Positions 1 to 8,102 of a stretch of 64,000 nucleotides of DNA are shown in pieces. Within the stretch, counting starts at the first letter, position 1, and each line of letters starts with the position of its first letter. The notes under the pieces are model-generated. The model was not told the DNA's origin. It made no database searches and saw nothing but the letters and a program-made list of their open reading frames with translations. Made by a program: the position numbers and the translations under genes. Source of the stretch: Clostridiales bacterium (GTDB lineage Bacteria; Bacillota; Clostridia; Lachnospirales; Lachnospiraceae); assembly GCA_019424245.1 (NCBI GenBank), contig JAHYZV010000001.1:1-64000 (forward strand), written 5' to 3'.

Positions 1-57
1 TGGAAGTGTGGTGACATATGGAGCTGATCTGTACTAATAGGTCGAGGGCTTAACCAA
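1..57 (+). rRNA. 3' end of 23S rRNA (partial)
   Basis: The first bases contain the conserved extreme 3' part of bacterial 23S rRNA (GTACTAATAGGTCGAGGGCT followed by TAACC). The gene body lies upstream of the window. The exact 3' end is set by analogy and may be off by a few bases. No 5S rRNA follows before the terminator at 173. Confidence 0.9.
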
Positions 58-172
58 GAGAAAAGGTTAAGACGGTTTGGATAGAACAAAGAGAGTTATT
101 CTTAAGAGTAATCGGATGAAAGAATTTTAATGTGCAGTTTTGAAAGAGCAATATGAAATATAATGTATACAG

Positions 173-197
173 GCAGGTCGCATGACCTGCTTTTTTT
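173..197 (+). terminator. rRNA operon terminator
   Basis: A perfect 7-bp stem (GCAGGTC/GACCTGC) with a GCAT loop is followed by seven T. It ends the rRNA transcript. The 115 bases between the 23S end and this hairpin hold no 5S sequence that I can recognise. Confidence 0.88.
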
Positions 198-297
198 GTG
201 TGTTTTCATACTAAATGTGGGTTTGAAAAGAGTAATAATGGGTGCTACAATTAGCATAACTTTGAATTAAGTTATTACATATGAGGGGAGAGAATGA

Positions 298-1962
298 ATG
301 TATCAGTGTCCTAATTGTGGCGGACGGTTAATTTTCGATATATCGTCACAGTCGATGTTATGTGAGCATTGTAATACACATTATAATCCATATAATCTTG
401 GAGAAGGAAATTCGGCTGAAGAAAGTAAAGAGTATGATGTTACGGTATTCAAGTGTCCGCAGTGTGGCGGTGAAATTATGAGTACAGATAACACGATTGC
501 TGATTTCTGCAGCTTCTGTGGAGCAGCTACAGTGCTGGAAAGCAGAATTTCCAAAGAACTCCGTCCGGGATATATTATTCCGTTCAGCAAAACCAAGCAG
601 GATTGTAAGAATCAATATAAGAAGATGATGAAGCGTGCATGGTTTGCACCTAAGGAATTAAAAGATGAAAAATATATTGATGGTTTCAGGGGAATCTATA
701 TGCCGTACTGGGCTTATCATGTATCGCAGAAAGGTCCTGTTGTATTAAGAGGAGAGAAAAGCAAAAGACGGGGAGATTACATTTATACGGACCATTTTGA
801 TATTAACGGTGATATGGACTGTCAGTATAAGGGAATATCGTTTGATGCGTCATCTTCATTTGATGATAATATAAGTGAGGCGATTGCACCGTATGATGTT
901 AAGAATATGGCGGGATTTACGCCGGCATTTCTTAGCGGATTTTATGCTGATACGGCAGATGTAGGGTGTGATGTTTATATGAATGATGCAATTGATATGG
1001 CTGGTGAAGAGACATATGATTATGTATCCAATAATATCCCGCTCGGAGGGGTATCACTTCATGAAACAGAAAGTACTATTAAATCAAAATGTAATGCGGT
1101 AATCGAGTCTGTTGACAGGACATTGTATCCAGTATGGTTTCTGTCGTATAGGAACAGGGACAGAGTTGCATATGCAACGGTCAATGGTCAGACTGGAAAA
1201 GTATCGGCAGATTTACCGGTATCAGTTGGCAGATATTTTGCTGGGTCAGCACTTCTGGCTGTTCCGATATTCATATTACTTAATATGTTCTTTACATTAA
1301 GACCGAAGGTAACACTTAATGTTGCAGCTGTAATAGCACTGATTACAATTATATTGTATGTGTTTGAACTGGGAAAAATTAAGAGACGGGACCAGAAGCT
1401 TGATGACAGAGGCTCATGGGAAGAATCAAAGCTTTCCAGCCGCAGATATAAAGCCGGAACAGATAATGATAATCTGGCAAAACAGATGGCTGATGGCAGA
1501 AATAATGCAAGGATTAACAGAGTAAGTAAGAAAGAAAAAAATAAAATGACACCATTGTTAAAGGCTGTTGTTATATTTGCAATATGCATGGTTGGAATTC
1601 CTAATTTTATGTTTGCTTTTTCTTTATTTAGTGCAGTATTTTCAGTGGGGTCTTCTTTTTTTGTCAGTGCGGCATGCTTTGCTATAGGCGTTATTATTAC
1701 GCTTAGTAATTGCAAGACATATAAAGAAGTATCAGGAGGAAAAAATGTGCCGGGGAGTGTAGGTGCACTTGTAGCATTGGCTGTTTCAACACTGATTCTG
1801 CTTATTAATCCGGTATCTGACCTTTTTTATTATGGTGCAGTTATATTTGTGCTTGCTTCGCTGATGTTTACACTTGTTGAGCTTATTAAGTACTACAATG
1901 TGCTTGCAACAAGAAGACTGCCACAGTTTGATAATTACAAGGGAGGTAATGATAATGCGTAG
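298..1962 (+). CDS. double zinc-ribbon membrane protein
   Basis: The 554-aa protein opens with two zinc ribbons: CPNC (4-7) with CEHC (22-25), and CPQC (53-56) with CSFC (71-74). A soluble stretch follows to about residue 310, then roughly six hydrophobic segments (about 315-365 and 415-540) split by a basic cytoplasmic part. Clostridial relatives with TFIIB-like zinc ribbons are known but have no defined function. It overlaps the next gene, a TPM/YgcG-like protein, by 8 bases, so the two are co-translated and may form one membrane complex. The start follows a GAGGGGAGAG ribosome-binding site. Function is not assigned. Confidence 0.8.
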   Translation: MYQCPNCGGRLIFDISSQSMLCEHCNTHYNPYNLGEGNSAEESKEYDVTVFKCPQCGGEIMSTDNTIADFCSFCGAATVLESRISKELRPGYIIPFSKTKQDCKNQYKKMMKRAWFAPKELKDEKYIDGFRGIYMPYWAYHVSQKGPVVLRGEKSKRRGDYIYTDHFDINGDMDCQYKGISFDASSSFDDNISEAIAPYDVKNMAGFTPAFLSGFYADTADVGCDVYMNDAIDMAGEETYDYVSNNIPLGGVSLHETESTIKSKCNAVIESVDRTLYPVWFLSYRNRDRVAYATVNGQTGKVSADLPVSVGRYFAGSALLAVPIFILLNMFFTLRPKVTLNVAAVIALITIILYVFELGKIKRRDQKLDDRGSWEESKLSSRRYKAGTDNDNLAKQMADGRNNARINRVSKKEKNKMTPLLKAVVIFAICMVGIPNFMFAFSLFSAVFSVGSSFFVSAACFAIGVIITLSNCKTYKEVSGGKNVPGSVGALVALAVSTLILLINPVSDLFYYGAVIFVLASLMFTLVELIKYYNVLATRRLPQFDNYKGGNDNA

Positions 1963-2770
1963 AAAAATAACATTTTTACTGACCTTTCTTGTAGCAGTTC
2001 TAAGTATCGCATTGGCAGGAGTCAGAGTGTATGCTGATACAGGCTATGAGGTTGAAGATTATGCTAATCAGGATTTCTGCTATGTTAATCCAGATACAGG
2101 CTATGAAGCAGTGATTGTTGATGATGCATTTATTTTATCAGTTGCTGAGAAGAGCATGCTCCTTGAGAAGATGAAATTAATTACCACTTATGGTAATGTT
2201 ATGTTTAACTCTATAAGCTATAACAGCACTTCGACAGAGAGTTATATTAAGTCTCTGTACAGAGAAAAATATGGCTCTGAGAGTGGAACGATATTCGTTA
2301 TTGATATGGATAACAGAAATATATGGACACATAGCAATGGTGCTATTAACAGGACAATTAATAAGGCATATGCAGAAACAATTACTGACAATGTGTATAC
2401 TTATGCATCTGATGCAGACTATTATATATGTGCGATGAAGGTGTATGAGCAGGAATATACGCTGCTTCAGGGAAGAAAGATTGCACAGCCAATGAAATAT
2501 ATAAGTAATGCATTGCTTGCGGTTGTTATTGCAGTTGTCATTAATTATATAATTGTGCGTGTGTACTCCTCAAAGAGGAAGGCATCAACAAAGAGCCTTA
2601 TGAATGGATTGTTTGAGTACAGGGCATTTAATAATTGTAATGTTGTATTTACACATCAGACAAAAACATATTCTCCACGAGAATCAAGTTCTGGCGGTTC
2701 GTCAGGCGGTGGCGGCGGAGGCGGCTCATCCGGCGGTGGTGGAGGAAGTGGCGGCGGCCACAGCTTCTAA
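1955..2770 (+). CDS. TPM/YgcG-like membrane protein with Gly/Ser tail
   Basis: I start at ATG 1955, eight bases after GGGAGG; the ATG at 1949 is too close to it. The 271-aa product has a signal peptide (TFLLTFLVAVLSIALAG), a globular extracytoplasmic domain of about 160 residues, one transmembrane helix (ALLAVVIAVVINYIIV) and a tail of almost only Gly and Ser ending in GGGHSF. Signal, TPM-like domain, helix and Gly-rich tail in this order is the layout of YgcG/TPM_phosphatase proteins. The domain call rests on architecture, since I cannot run a profile search. Its 8-base overlap with the zinc-ribbon gene suggests a joint role. Confidence 0.72.
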   Translation: MRRKITFLLTFLVAVLSIALAGVRVYADTGYEVEDYANQDFCYVNPDTGYEAVIVDDAFILSVAEKSMLLEKMKLITTYGNVMFNSISYNSTSTESYIKSLYREKYGSESGTIFVIDMDNRNIWTHSNGAINRTINKAYAETITDNVYTYASDADYYICAMKVYEQEYTLLQGRKIAQPMKYISNALLAVVIAVVINYIIVRVYSSKRKASTKSLMNGLFEYRAFNNCNVVFTHQTKTYSPRESSSGGSSGGGGGGGSSGGGGGSGGGHSF

Positions 2771-2803
2771 CAGGATGCGGACTCGAAACCAGCTTATATT
2801 TAT

Positions 2804-2846
2804 AAAAAGACAGAGAAACCTTTTTGCGTTTTCTCTGTCTTTTTTT
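2804..2846 (+). terminator. bidirectional-looking terminator
   Basis: The arm AAGACAGAGAAA pairs exactly with TTTCTCTGTCTT around an 11-base loop, with an A-run before and a T-run after. It separates the TPM-like gene from the response regulator at 2898. Confidence 0.88.
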
Positions 2847-2897
2847 AGTAAAACAGTTTACAATACATTTATATCAAAATGTAGTGAGGAACTGATA

Positions 2898-3563
2898 ATG
2901 AACAGAATTCTGATTGTTGAAGACGATAAAGATATAAGCAGGGAGCTTAAGGAACTGCTGGAAAATTCAGGGTATGAGGCAGAGGTTCTGTCTAATTTTA
3001 AAAATGCATGTGACAGTATTATTGCTGAAGAGCCGGATCTTGTTCTGCTTGATATCAATATTCCGTATATGAATGGGGAAATGCTTTTGCAGCAGTTAAG
3101 GAGTAAATCAGATGTGCCGGTTATTATGGTTACAAGCAGGGATTCAGAGGCTGACGAGGTGCTTTCCATGAGTTATGGGGCAGACGATTATATAACAAAG
3201 CCGTATAATCCGACAATACTTCTGTTAAGGATTAATGCGGTATTTAAGCGGCTTGGTGCGAAGTCAGATAATACAACAACTTACCGTGGAATGGAAATAC
3301 TGCCACACAAGGGTGTAATTAAGTATAAGGATGACGAGATAACTCTTACTAAAAATGAAATGACAATATTCATGTATCTGTTATCACACAGGGAGCATAT
3401 AGTTTCAAGAGATGAGCTTATGACTGAGCTGTGGAACAATGAGGAGTACCTTAATGACAATGCGCTTACTGTGAATATAAGCAGGTTAAGAGGCAGATTT
3501 AAAGATATTGGACTTGAAGATGTTATTGAGACAAGAAAGGGACAGGGATATATTCTTGTATGA
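2898..3563 (+). CDS. BceR-like OmpR-family response regulator
   Basis: The 221-aa protein has a receiver domain (acidic pair EDD near residue 8, phospho-acceptor in LLDINIP near 51, VTSR, lysine in YITKPY) and a C-terminal winged helix ending in ETRKGQGYILV. It overlaps the next kinase gene by ATGA. That kinase is the short type paired with bacitracin/lantibiotic-sensing BceR regulators, and a BceAB-type transporter lies at 14932-17752 behind a TNACA-N4-TGTAA site (14837-14850), the motif known for this regulator class. It therefore probably controls bceAB. Start ATG 2898 follows GTGAGGA. Confidence 0.9.
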   Translation: MNRILIVEDDKDISRELKELLENSGYEAEVLSNFKNACDSIIAEEPDLVLLDINIPYMNGEMLLQQLRSKSDVPVIMVTSRDSEADEVLSMSYGADDYITKPYNPTILLLRINAVFKRLGAKSDNTTTYRGMEILPHKGVIKYKDDEITLTKNEMTIFMYLLSHREHIVSRDELMTELWNNEEYLNDNALTVNISRLRGRFKDIGLEDVIETRKGQGYILV

Positions 3564-4618
3564 GGTTAGGAAAATATATTAAAGACAGACTGTATTCAGT
3601 GTGCATATTTGTGGCAATGCTTATCATAAGCGTACTTATGATGGCGGCATTCAAGGTGTCTGTCCAGTTAATAATTGCAGAAATATTTATAATGATAATA
3701 TGCTATATTGCAGTTGTGCTGGCAGATTATTACCACAGAAAGAAGTTCTATGACGAACTGGAGATTAACATAGCTGCACTTGAAGAAAAATATCTTATTA
3801 CAGAGACACTTGTCAGGCCGGCTTTCTATGAAGGGCAGATTTTCTATGATTCTGTGAGTGACATAGACAGGTCGATGACGGAGAATGTTAAACGATACAG
3901 GCAGGGAATGGAGCAGTTCAAAGAGTATGTTGAAATGTGGATTCATGAGATAAAGCTTCCGATAGCCTCACTTACACTTATGCTTCATAATAACATGGAT
4001 AAATGTGATAAAGAATTTGCGGACAGGATGAATACGCAGATTCGCAGAATCAATAACTATATTGAGCAGATTCTTTATTATGTGAGAAGCGAAAATGCAG
4101 AAAAAGACTATATAATTAACGATGCCAGACTGTCTAAGATTATAAGTAATGTAGCATTAAAGAATAAGTATGATCTGCTTGAAAATGATATCACATTTGA
4201 AGTGAGCAATGCAGACAGGATTGTTCTTACAGATGCAAAGTGGATGGAATTCATGCTTAACCAGATAGTGAATAACAGCATAAAGTACAAGGATAAGACA
4301 AAGGCAGAGTCGTATATAAAGATGTCGGCAGCAGAGGATAAAAAATGTGTTGTCCTTGAAATACTGGATAATGGAATTGGCATAAATGCGTCAGATTTGC
4401 CGAGAGTTTTTGACAAATCATTTACAGGGGAGAATGGAAGAGAGTTCTCCAAGGCAACAGGAATGGGACTTTATATTGTAAAGAAGCTTTGTGACAAGTT
4501 AGGACATGCCATAACCATTGAGTCGGTAAAGGGCGAATATACACGGGTGAAGATTACATTTTACAAGAATGATTTCTATAAGGAGATAACAGACAGCAAT
4601 GAAAGTGGCAGTATGTGA
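3560..4618 (+). CDS. BceS-like intramembrane-sensing histidine kinase
   Basis: The 352-aa kinase has only two N-terminal transmembrane helices (about 13-32 and 36-57) with hardly any loop between them, the mark of intramembrane-sensing kinases. The phospho-accepting histidine is in WIHEIKLP (about residue 130); the N box is NQIVNNSIKY, and the G boxes are DNGIGI and GMGLYIVKKL. Such kinases do not detect peptide themselves but read the state of a BceAB transporter. That transporter lies 10 kb downstream here instead of next door. The start overlaps the regulator stop by 4 bases and the 3' end overlaps the next regulator by 20. Confidence 0.9.
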   Translation: MRLGKYIKDRLYSVCIFVAMLIISVLMMAAFKVSVQLIIAEIFIMIICYIAVVLADYYHRKKFYDELEINIAALEEKYLITETLVRPAFYEGQIFYDSVSDIDRSMTENVKRYRQGMEQFKEYVEMWIHEIKLPIASLTLMLHNNMDKCDKEFADRMNTQIRRINNYIEQILYYVRSENAEKDYIINDARLSKIISNVALKNKYDLLENDITFEVSNADRIVLTDAKWMEFMLNQIVNNSIKYKDKTKAESYIKMSAAEDKKCVVLEILDNGIGINASDLPRVFDKSFTGENGREFSKATGMGLYIVKKLCDKLGHAITIESVKGEYTRVKITFYKNDFYKEITDSNESGSM

Positions 4619-5309
4619 TGACAACAGAGAGTTCTGTGAGAAGGAACGGACGACTATAAAAGATGTATTTAAGCAGTATTTTCAGGGAGAAGATTGTCAG
4701 GTGGATATCTACAATGACGGTCAGACAATTATTAGTAATTATTCAGACAATGCTTATGATATGGTATTTCTTGATCTTGAACTGGGCGATGAGAATGGAT
4801 TTGATATTGCGGAACAGATAGTATTAATGAATAATGACGCAATTATAATATTTGTTACATCTCATGAGAATCTGGTTTATGAAGCATTCAGATTCAGACC
4901 GCTTGGGTATATAGTTAAAGACAGATTTGACCGTGAATTTACAAGAATGATGGTAAAGATAGTTGATAAACTGATAAAGATGAGGCAGGTAATAGAACTG
5001 GGTGGAGAGAAATTCTATGTTGACAGGGTTGTTTCAATTGCAACGCAGAAAAGGAAGATATGTGTCAAAAGTCTTAAAGGAGAAATATTATTGGCAGATT
5101 CGTATAGTAAGCATGTTGCAGAGCTTGAAAAATATGGATTTGTGCAGTCAAGCAAGGGTGTGCTTATTAATATGAAATATATTAAGAGCATTGATGAAGA
5201 TAACGATGTATTTGTGATGTATAATAATGAGCGCGTTCCTATAAGCAGGCGCAGGAAGAAAGATGTCATAGAAGAATACAGAAAATTCATGTTTGATAAT
5301 AACAGGTAG
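4599..5309 (+). CDS. LytTR response regulator (AgrA-type)
   Basis: The 236-aa protein has a receiver domain (CDDN near residue 6, phospho-acceptor in VFLDLELG) and a C-terminal LytTR DNA-binding domain from about residue 130, with the usual FVQSSKGVLIN...ISRRRK pattern. It starts inside the BceS-like kinase gene with a 20-base overlap, so two different two-component systems share one transcript. LytTR proteins bind direct repeats about two helical turns long; four such sites occur at 6569, 7473, 8901 and 9825. This protein is the natural candidate to bind them. Confidence 0.9.
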   Translation: MKVAVCDDNREFCEKERTTIKDVFKQYFQGEDCQVDIYNDGQTIISNYSDNAYDMVFLDLELGDENGFDIAEQIVLMNNDAIIIFVTSHENLVYEAFRFRPLGYIVKDRFDREFTRMMVKIVDKLIKMRQVIELGGEKFYVDRVVSIATQKRKICVKSLKGEILLADSYSKHVAELEKYGFVQSSKGVLINMKYIKSIDEDNDVFVMYNNERVPISRRRKKDVIEEYRKFMFDNNR

Positions 5310-5318
5310 GAAACAGGT

Positions 5319-6566
5319 ATGATGGATATAATCAATATAGTGCTTACATGTGTATTCCTGTGTGTAATGAATACAGGTGTAATATTTATTATGGACAAGA
5401 TAAGGAAGCTGACGGGAGATAATATAATACATGTGATTAAGATGGTTCTGTTAGTGGGTGCAGGGGCAGCAGTCTATATAATGACATATTATGGAATTAA
5501 TCCATGGGTGATAATGGAACTAATGATTATCATTGCCATTCTGATTGTACAGTATATAGAACAGATAACAATTAAGGTAATACTGGAAATATCACTGATA
5601 AATTGTATCGGAATAGCCATATTATCTGCTAATCAGGCTGATATAATAGCAATATGTATAGTATATCTGGTTGTGGAATTATATATGTTTGTAGTCTATC
5701 TGTCTGCAGTAATTATAAAATACAGGGAATTGGATAATCTGGAAATGATGTTCATACAGATATGCGTAAGTTCAGTGCTGGCGGGATTATTCTTTGGAAC
5801 AGGCATATATGACACATATAATTATGGGGTAGAGACCGCTGGAATATTAATTGTGACAGTTTTAACATTTGAAATAATCGGACATTGGATGCAGGACTTT
5901 TTTAACAGGACAGAGGAGATTAATAAAAGGATAGAATATGCTAACGAACAGTTTGAGGTTGAACGTGTCCAGAAAATGTATGAAGAAAGCAGAAAGTTAA
6001 GACACGACCTTAAGCAGTGCCTGACTTCTGCAATTGGTTATATGGATGACAACAATTATGATAAGGCAGAAGATTTCTTAAAGAATATTATGAGTGAGAA
6101 AATCAATTCATATGCTTATAGAAAATACTGTGATAATAGAACGCTCAACTATATTCTTAATGATAAGAATGATAAATGTGAAAAGCAGAATATAGCATTT
6201 ACATGTATGGTACTTGGTCAGGTTGGACTGATTGATGATATAGATATGTGTATTCTTGCCGGAAATGTAATTGATAATGCCATTGAGGCAGCAGCAAAAT
6301 GCAGTGATCCGTATGTCAATGTTGAGATAACAAGCAGAGGTGGAATATTTATGGATGTGGAAAATCCTGTTAAAGAAACATTTCTTAACAGAAAGAATCC
6401 GTTCCTGACTACTAAGCTTGATAAGAATAATCATGGAATTGGTACGAAGAGCATAAGGGATATTGTTGCCAAATATAATGGGGAAATCAGGTATGAGGAA
6501 AAGGAAGGAAAGGTAACATGTCATATATTCCTTTCGACCAAATATGTTAAGAAAGATAAAGAATAA
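5319..6566 (+). CDS. GHKL sensor histidine kinase (AgrC-type)
   Basis: The 415-aa protein has about six N-terminal membrane helices (to residue 200), a coiled linker, the H-box-like RHDLKQCLT, the N box NVIDNAIEAA and a GHKL end (NHGIGTKSIRDIV). This is the layout of AgrC/ComD peptide-pheromone receptors. It follows the LytTR regulator by 9 bases and pairs with it. No AgrB/AgrD-like genes are in the window; the small secreted proteins B1 and B2 downstream are possible ligands, but that is a guess. ATG 5319 is used; ATG 5322 is equally possible. Confidence 0.88.
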   Translation: MMDIINIVLTCVFLCVMNTGVIFIMDKIRKLTGDNIIHVIKMVLLVGAGAAVYIMTYYGINPWVIMELMIIIAILIVQYIEQITIKVILEISLINCIGIAILSANQADIIAICIVYLVVELYMFVVYLSAVIIKYRELDNLEMMFIQICVSSVLAGLFFGTGIYDTYNYGVETAGILIVTVLTFEIIGHWMQDFFNRTEEINKRIEYANEQFEVERVQKMYEESRKLRHDLKQCLTSAIGYMDDNNYDKAEDFLKNIMSEKINSYAYRKYCDNRTLNYILNDKNDKCEKQNIAFTCMVLGQVGLIDDIDMCILAGNVIDNAIEAAAKCSDPYVNVEITSRGGIFMDVENPVKETFLNRKNPFLTTKLDKNNHGIGTKSIRDIVAKYNGEIRYEEKEGKVTCHIFLSTKYVKKDKE

Positions 6567-6568
6567 TT

Positions 6569-6598
6569 ACCACTTGTGTCAAAAAACGACCGCTTGTG
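6569..6598 (+). promoter_or_regulatory. LytTR-type direct-repeat site, promoter P1
   Basis: ACCACTTGTG (6569-6578) and ACCGCTTGTG (6589-6598) form a direct repeat with a 20-base period. The second copy ends 9 bases before the -35 box at 6608. This is the typical place for an activating LytTR regulator, probably the one at 4599. Confidence 0.78.
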
Positions 6599-6607
6599 CA
6601 TATGCTA

Positions 6608-6636
6608 TTGAAAACAAGTGAATAGGGAATTACATT
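6608..6636 (+). promoter_or_regulatory. promoter P1 of A1
   Basis: TTGAAA (6608-6613) and TACATT (6631-6636) are 17 bases apart. The same boxes and spacing recur at three more places. Confidence 0.78.
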
Positions 6637-6669
6637 AAGACTGTACATTGATGGATGTACAGTCTTTTT
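6637..6669 (+). terminator. hairpin overlapping the P1 start point
   Basis: A perfect 12-bp stem (AAGACTGTACAT, 6637-6648, with its complement at 6655-6666) and a T-run follow directly on the -10 box. It would stop read-through from the kinase gene. Transcripts starting at P1 (about 6643) lack half of the left arm and should escape it. Confidence 0.7.
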
Positions 6670-6685
6670 AGTATAAGGAGAAGAT

Positions 6686-7438
6686 ATGAAGAAGAAAATA
6701 AAGAGTGCAGTAATAAGTATAGTTGTTATAGCAGTATTATTATTGGCAATTCTAATTGGTGTTAAGAATGGTACACTAGATAAGCTGACAAAAGAAATGC
6801 CGACACTTGCAACAAATCAGGCAGAGACAGAAAAGGCAACGGTAAATGCGAGAAATAATTCTACAGAAAGTAAACCTTATGATGGAATCGAGGTTGCTGA
6901 ATATGGAGAAGAGTTTGTAATACGTAGAAAAATAGATGGCCGTAAGTACGACGAAAATGATAGAACTACATATAATATATATCATGTAAAAGTTAATGAT
7001 TGCAAGATATCGAGACAGTGTGATTTTGATATTAACAGGTTGGATTTTGGATTGGATAATAAGAAAAAAAGTTTGGATGAAAACAATAATTTTATATCAG
7101 ATTTTTATTATGCAACAGTAGAATTGGAGATAACAAAGGATATTGATGATAATGATGTGATGGATTATATGAATGTTTTTCAGACGACTTGGTCTATATT
7201 AAAATTGAATAGCGATGGAACAACACAGTCATTTAAAACTAGTGCATGTGTTGGCTCTGATGCGGAAACTAATCAAATTGGAAAAACAAATTTTAGCTTT
7301 GAAAAAGGAGAAACAAGAACATTAACATTATATTATATATTGTCGGATGAAGAAGTCGAAAATGATAAACTTGTTATAAGTTTTAGCCTTAAAAATTCAC
7401 CATTTATAGGTCCATTAGCAATCGTACATGAACCATAA
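6686..7438 (+). CDS. membrane-anchored paralogue A1 (unknown function)
   Basis: The 250-aa protein has a short basic N-terminus, one hydrophobic helix (about 8-26) and an outward domain. Its linker (about 30-65) is rich in Thr, Glu and Asn. The outer domain shares with A2-A4 the motifs YDENxRxTYN, CDFDINR, NNFISDxYY and FEKGETxTLTLYY and the end LAIVHEP. The pattern recalls Ig-like DUF4352/DUF5067-type domains, but I cannot confirm a family. It has its own LytTR-type promoter and an AAGGAGAAG ribosome-binding site. Possible roles are immunity to, or sensing of, the secreted B proteins; both are speculation from position. Confidence 0.78.
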   Translation: MKKKIKSAVISIVVIAVLLLAILIGVKNGTLDKLTKEMPTLATNQAETEKATVNARNNSTESKPYDGIEVAEYGEEFVIRRKIDGRKYDENDRTTYNIYHVKVNDCKISRQCDFDINRLDFGLDNKKKSLDENNNFISDFYYATVELEITKDIDDNDVMDYMNVFQTTWSILKLNSDGTTQSFKTSACVGSDAETNQIGKTNFSFEKGETRTLTLYYILSDEEVENDKLVISFSLKNSPFIGPLAIVHEP

Positions 7439-7472
7439 GCAAATTAAATAAGTTTTTTAAAACAAGATAATT

Positions 7473-7502
7473 ACCACTTGTGCAAAAAAACGACCGCTTG
7501 TG
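7473..7502 (+). promoter_or_regulatory. LytTR-type direct-repeat site, promoter P2
   Basis: ACCACTTGTG (7473-7482) and ACCGCTTGTG (7493-7502) have a 20-base period and end 9 bases before the -35 box at 7512. Confidence 0.78.
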
Positions 7503-7511
7503 CATGGGCTA

Positions 7512-7540
7512 TTGAAATTGATAAATATAAAAGATACATT
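7512..7540 (+). promoter_or_regulatory. promoter P2 of B1-A2
   Basis: TTGAAA (7512-7517) and TACATT (7535-7540) are 17 bases apart. The -10 box lies inside an inverted repeat (AGATACAT/ATGTATCT), like the hairpins at P1 and P3. Confidence 0.78.
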
Positions 7541-7591
7541 GAAGCAGACAGGTACTTATGTATCTGATTAAAATCTAAGGAGGATTTCTTT

Positions 7592-8023
7592 ATGGATTTA
7601 AAGAAACTAACAGGAAAGCTGACAACAATAGTTGCAGCAGGAGCAATGGTAATGTCAATTTGTGGTGGTGTAGTGTGGGCTAATAATTGCAAAGATGAGT
7701 ATGCCCATATGTCATTTGATGAATCTGCGGGGGAGTATCTGGATTATACGTCTAGTAGATTGAAAGAAGATACATCATGTGGATATATCAAAGGTATAGA
7801 ATCATCGAACGGATATTCTTTTAATGCAACACTTGTTGGGGTGGATGAAACGGGATATTGTGAAGATTTTGAATTGATTGATTATGATGTTAATCCAGGA
7901 GATGAGATATGGATGTATAACTATGTCAAAGAAAATGGATATAATTATGCTGCAGTAAAGTGTGAGAGTAATACAGGGGATGATTACTCAGTTGGATTTT
8001 TATGGAGTCCAGATAGTGTCTAA
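7592..8023 (+). CDS. small secreted protein B1
   Basis: The 143-aa protein has a clear signal peptide (MDLKKLTGKLTTIVAAGAMV, cleavage probably after VVWA near residue 30). The mature part of about 113 residues has conserved cysteines in NNC, SCGY and KCES plus one extra in YCED, and is rich in Tyr and acidic residues. Its first 30 codons and its leader are almost identical in DNA to those of B2, while the mature parts differ. I do not recognise the family; size, export and neighbouring ABC exporter genes suggest a bacteriocin-like or signalling protein. A strong AAGGAGGA site precedes ATG 7592. Confidence 0.8.
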   Translation: MDLKKLTGKLTTIVAAGAMVMSICGGVVWANNCKDEYAHMSFDESAGEYLDYTSSRLKEDTSCGYIKGIESSNGYSFNATLVGVDETGYCEDFELIDYDVNPGDEIWMYNYVKENGYNYAAVKCESNTGDDYSVGFLWSPDSV

Positions 8024-8050
8024 AGTTTAATTAAATTATTTATTAGAAAG

Positions 8051-8086
8051 AAGATTGTATATCATAATATATATACAATCTTTTTT
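8051..8086 (+). terminator. hairpin between B1 and A2
   Basis: AAGATTGTATA (8051-8061) pairs with TATACAATCTT (8072-8082) and six T follow. No promoter is visible between it and A2, so it probably lets part of the B1 transcript read on into A2, giving much B1 and less A2. Confidence 0.75.
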
Positions 8087-8102
8087 CTAAAAGGGAGCAG
8101 AT

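Noticed and set aside
1188..1715. 175-codon minus-strand frame inside the zinc-ribbon gene
   Set aside because: No start signal, and it is fully covered by a gene with clear domains.
2857..2885. Promoter TTTACA-N17-TGTAGT before the BceR-like gene
   Set aside because: The start point would fall after the ribosome-binding site at 2884.
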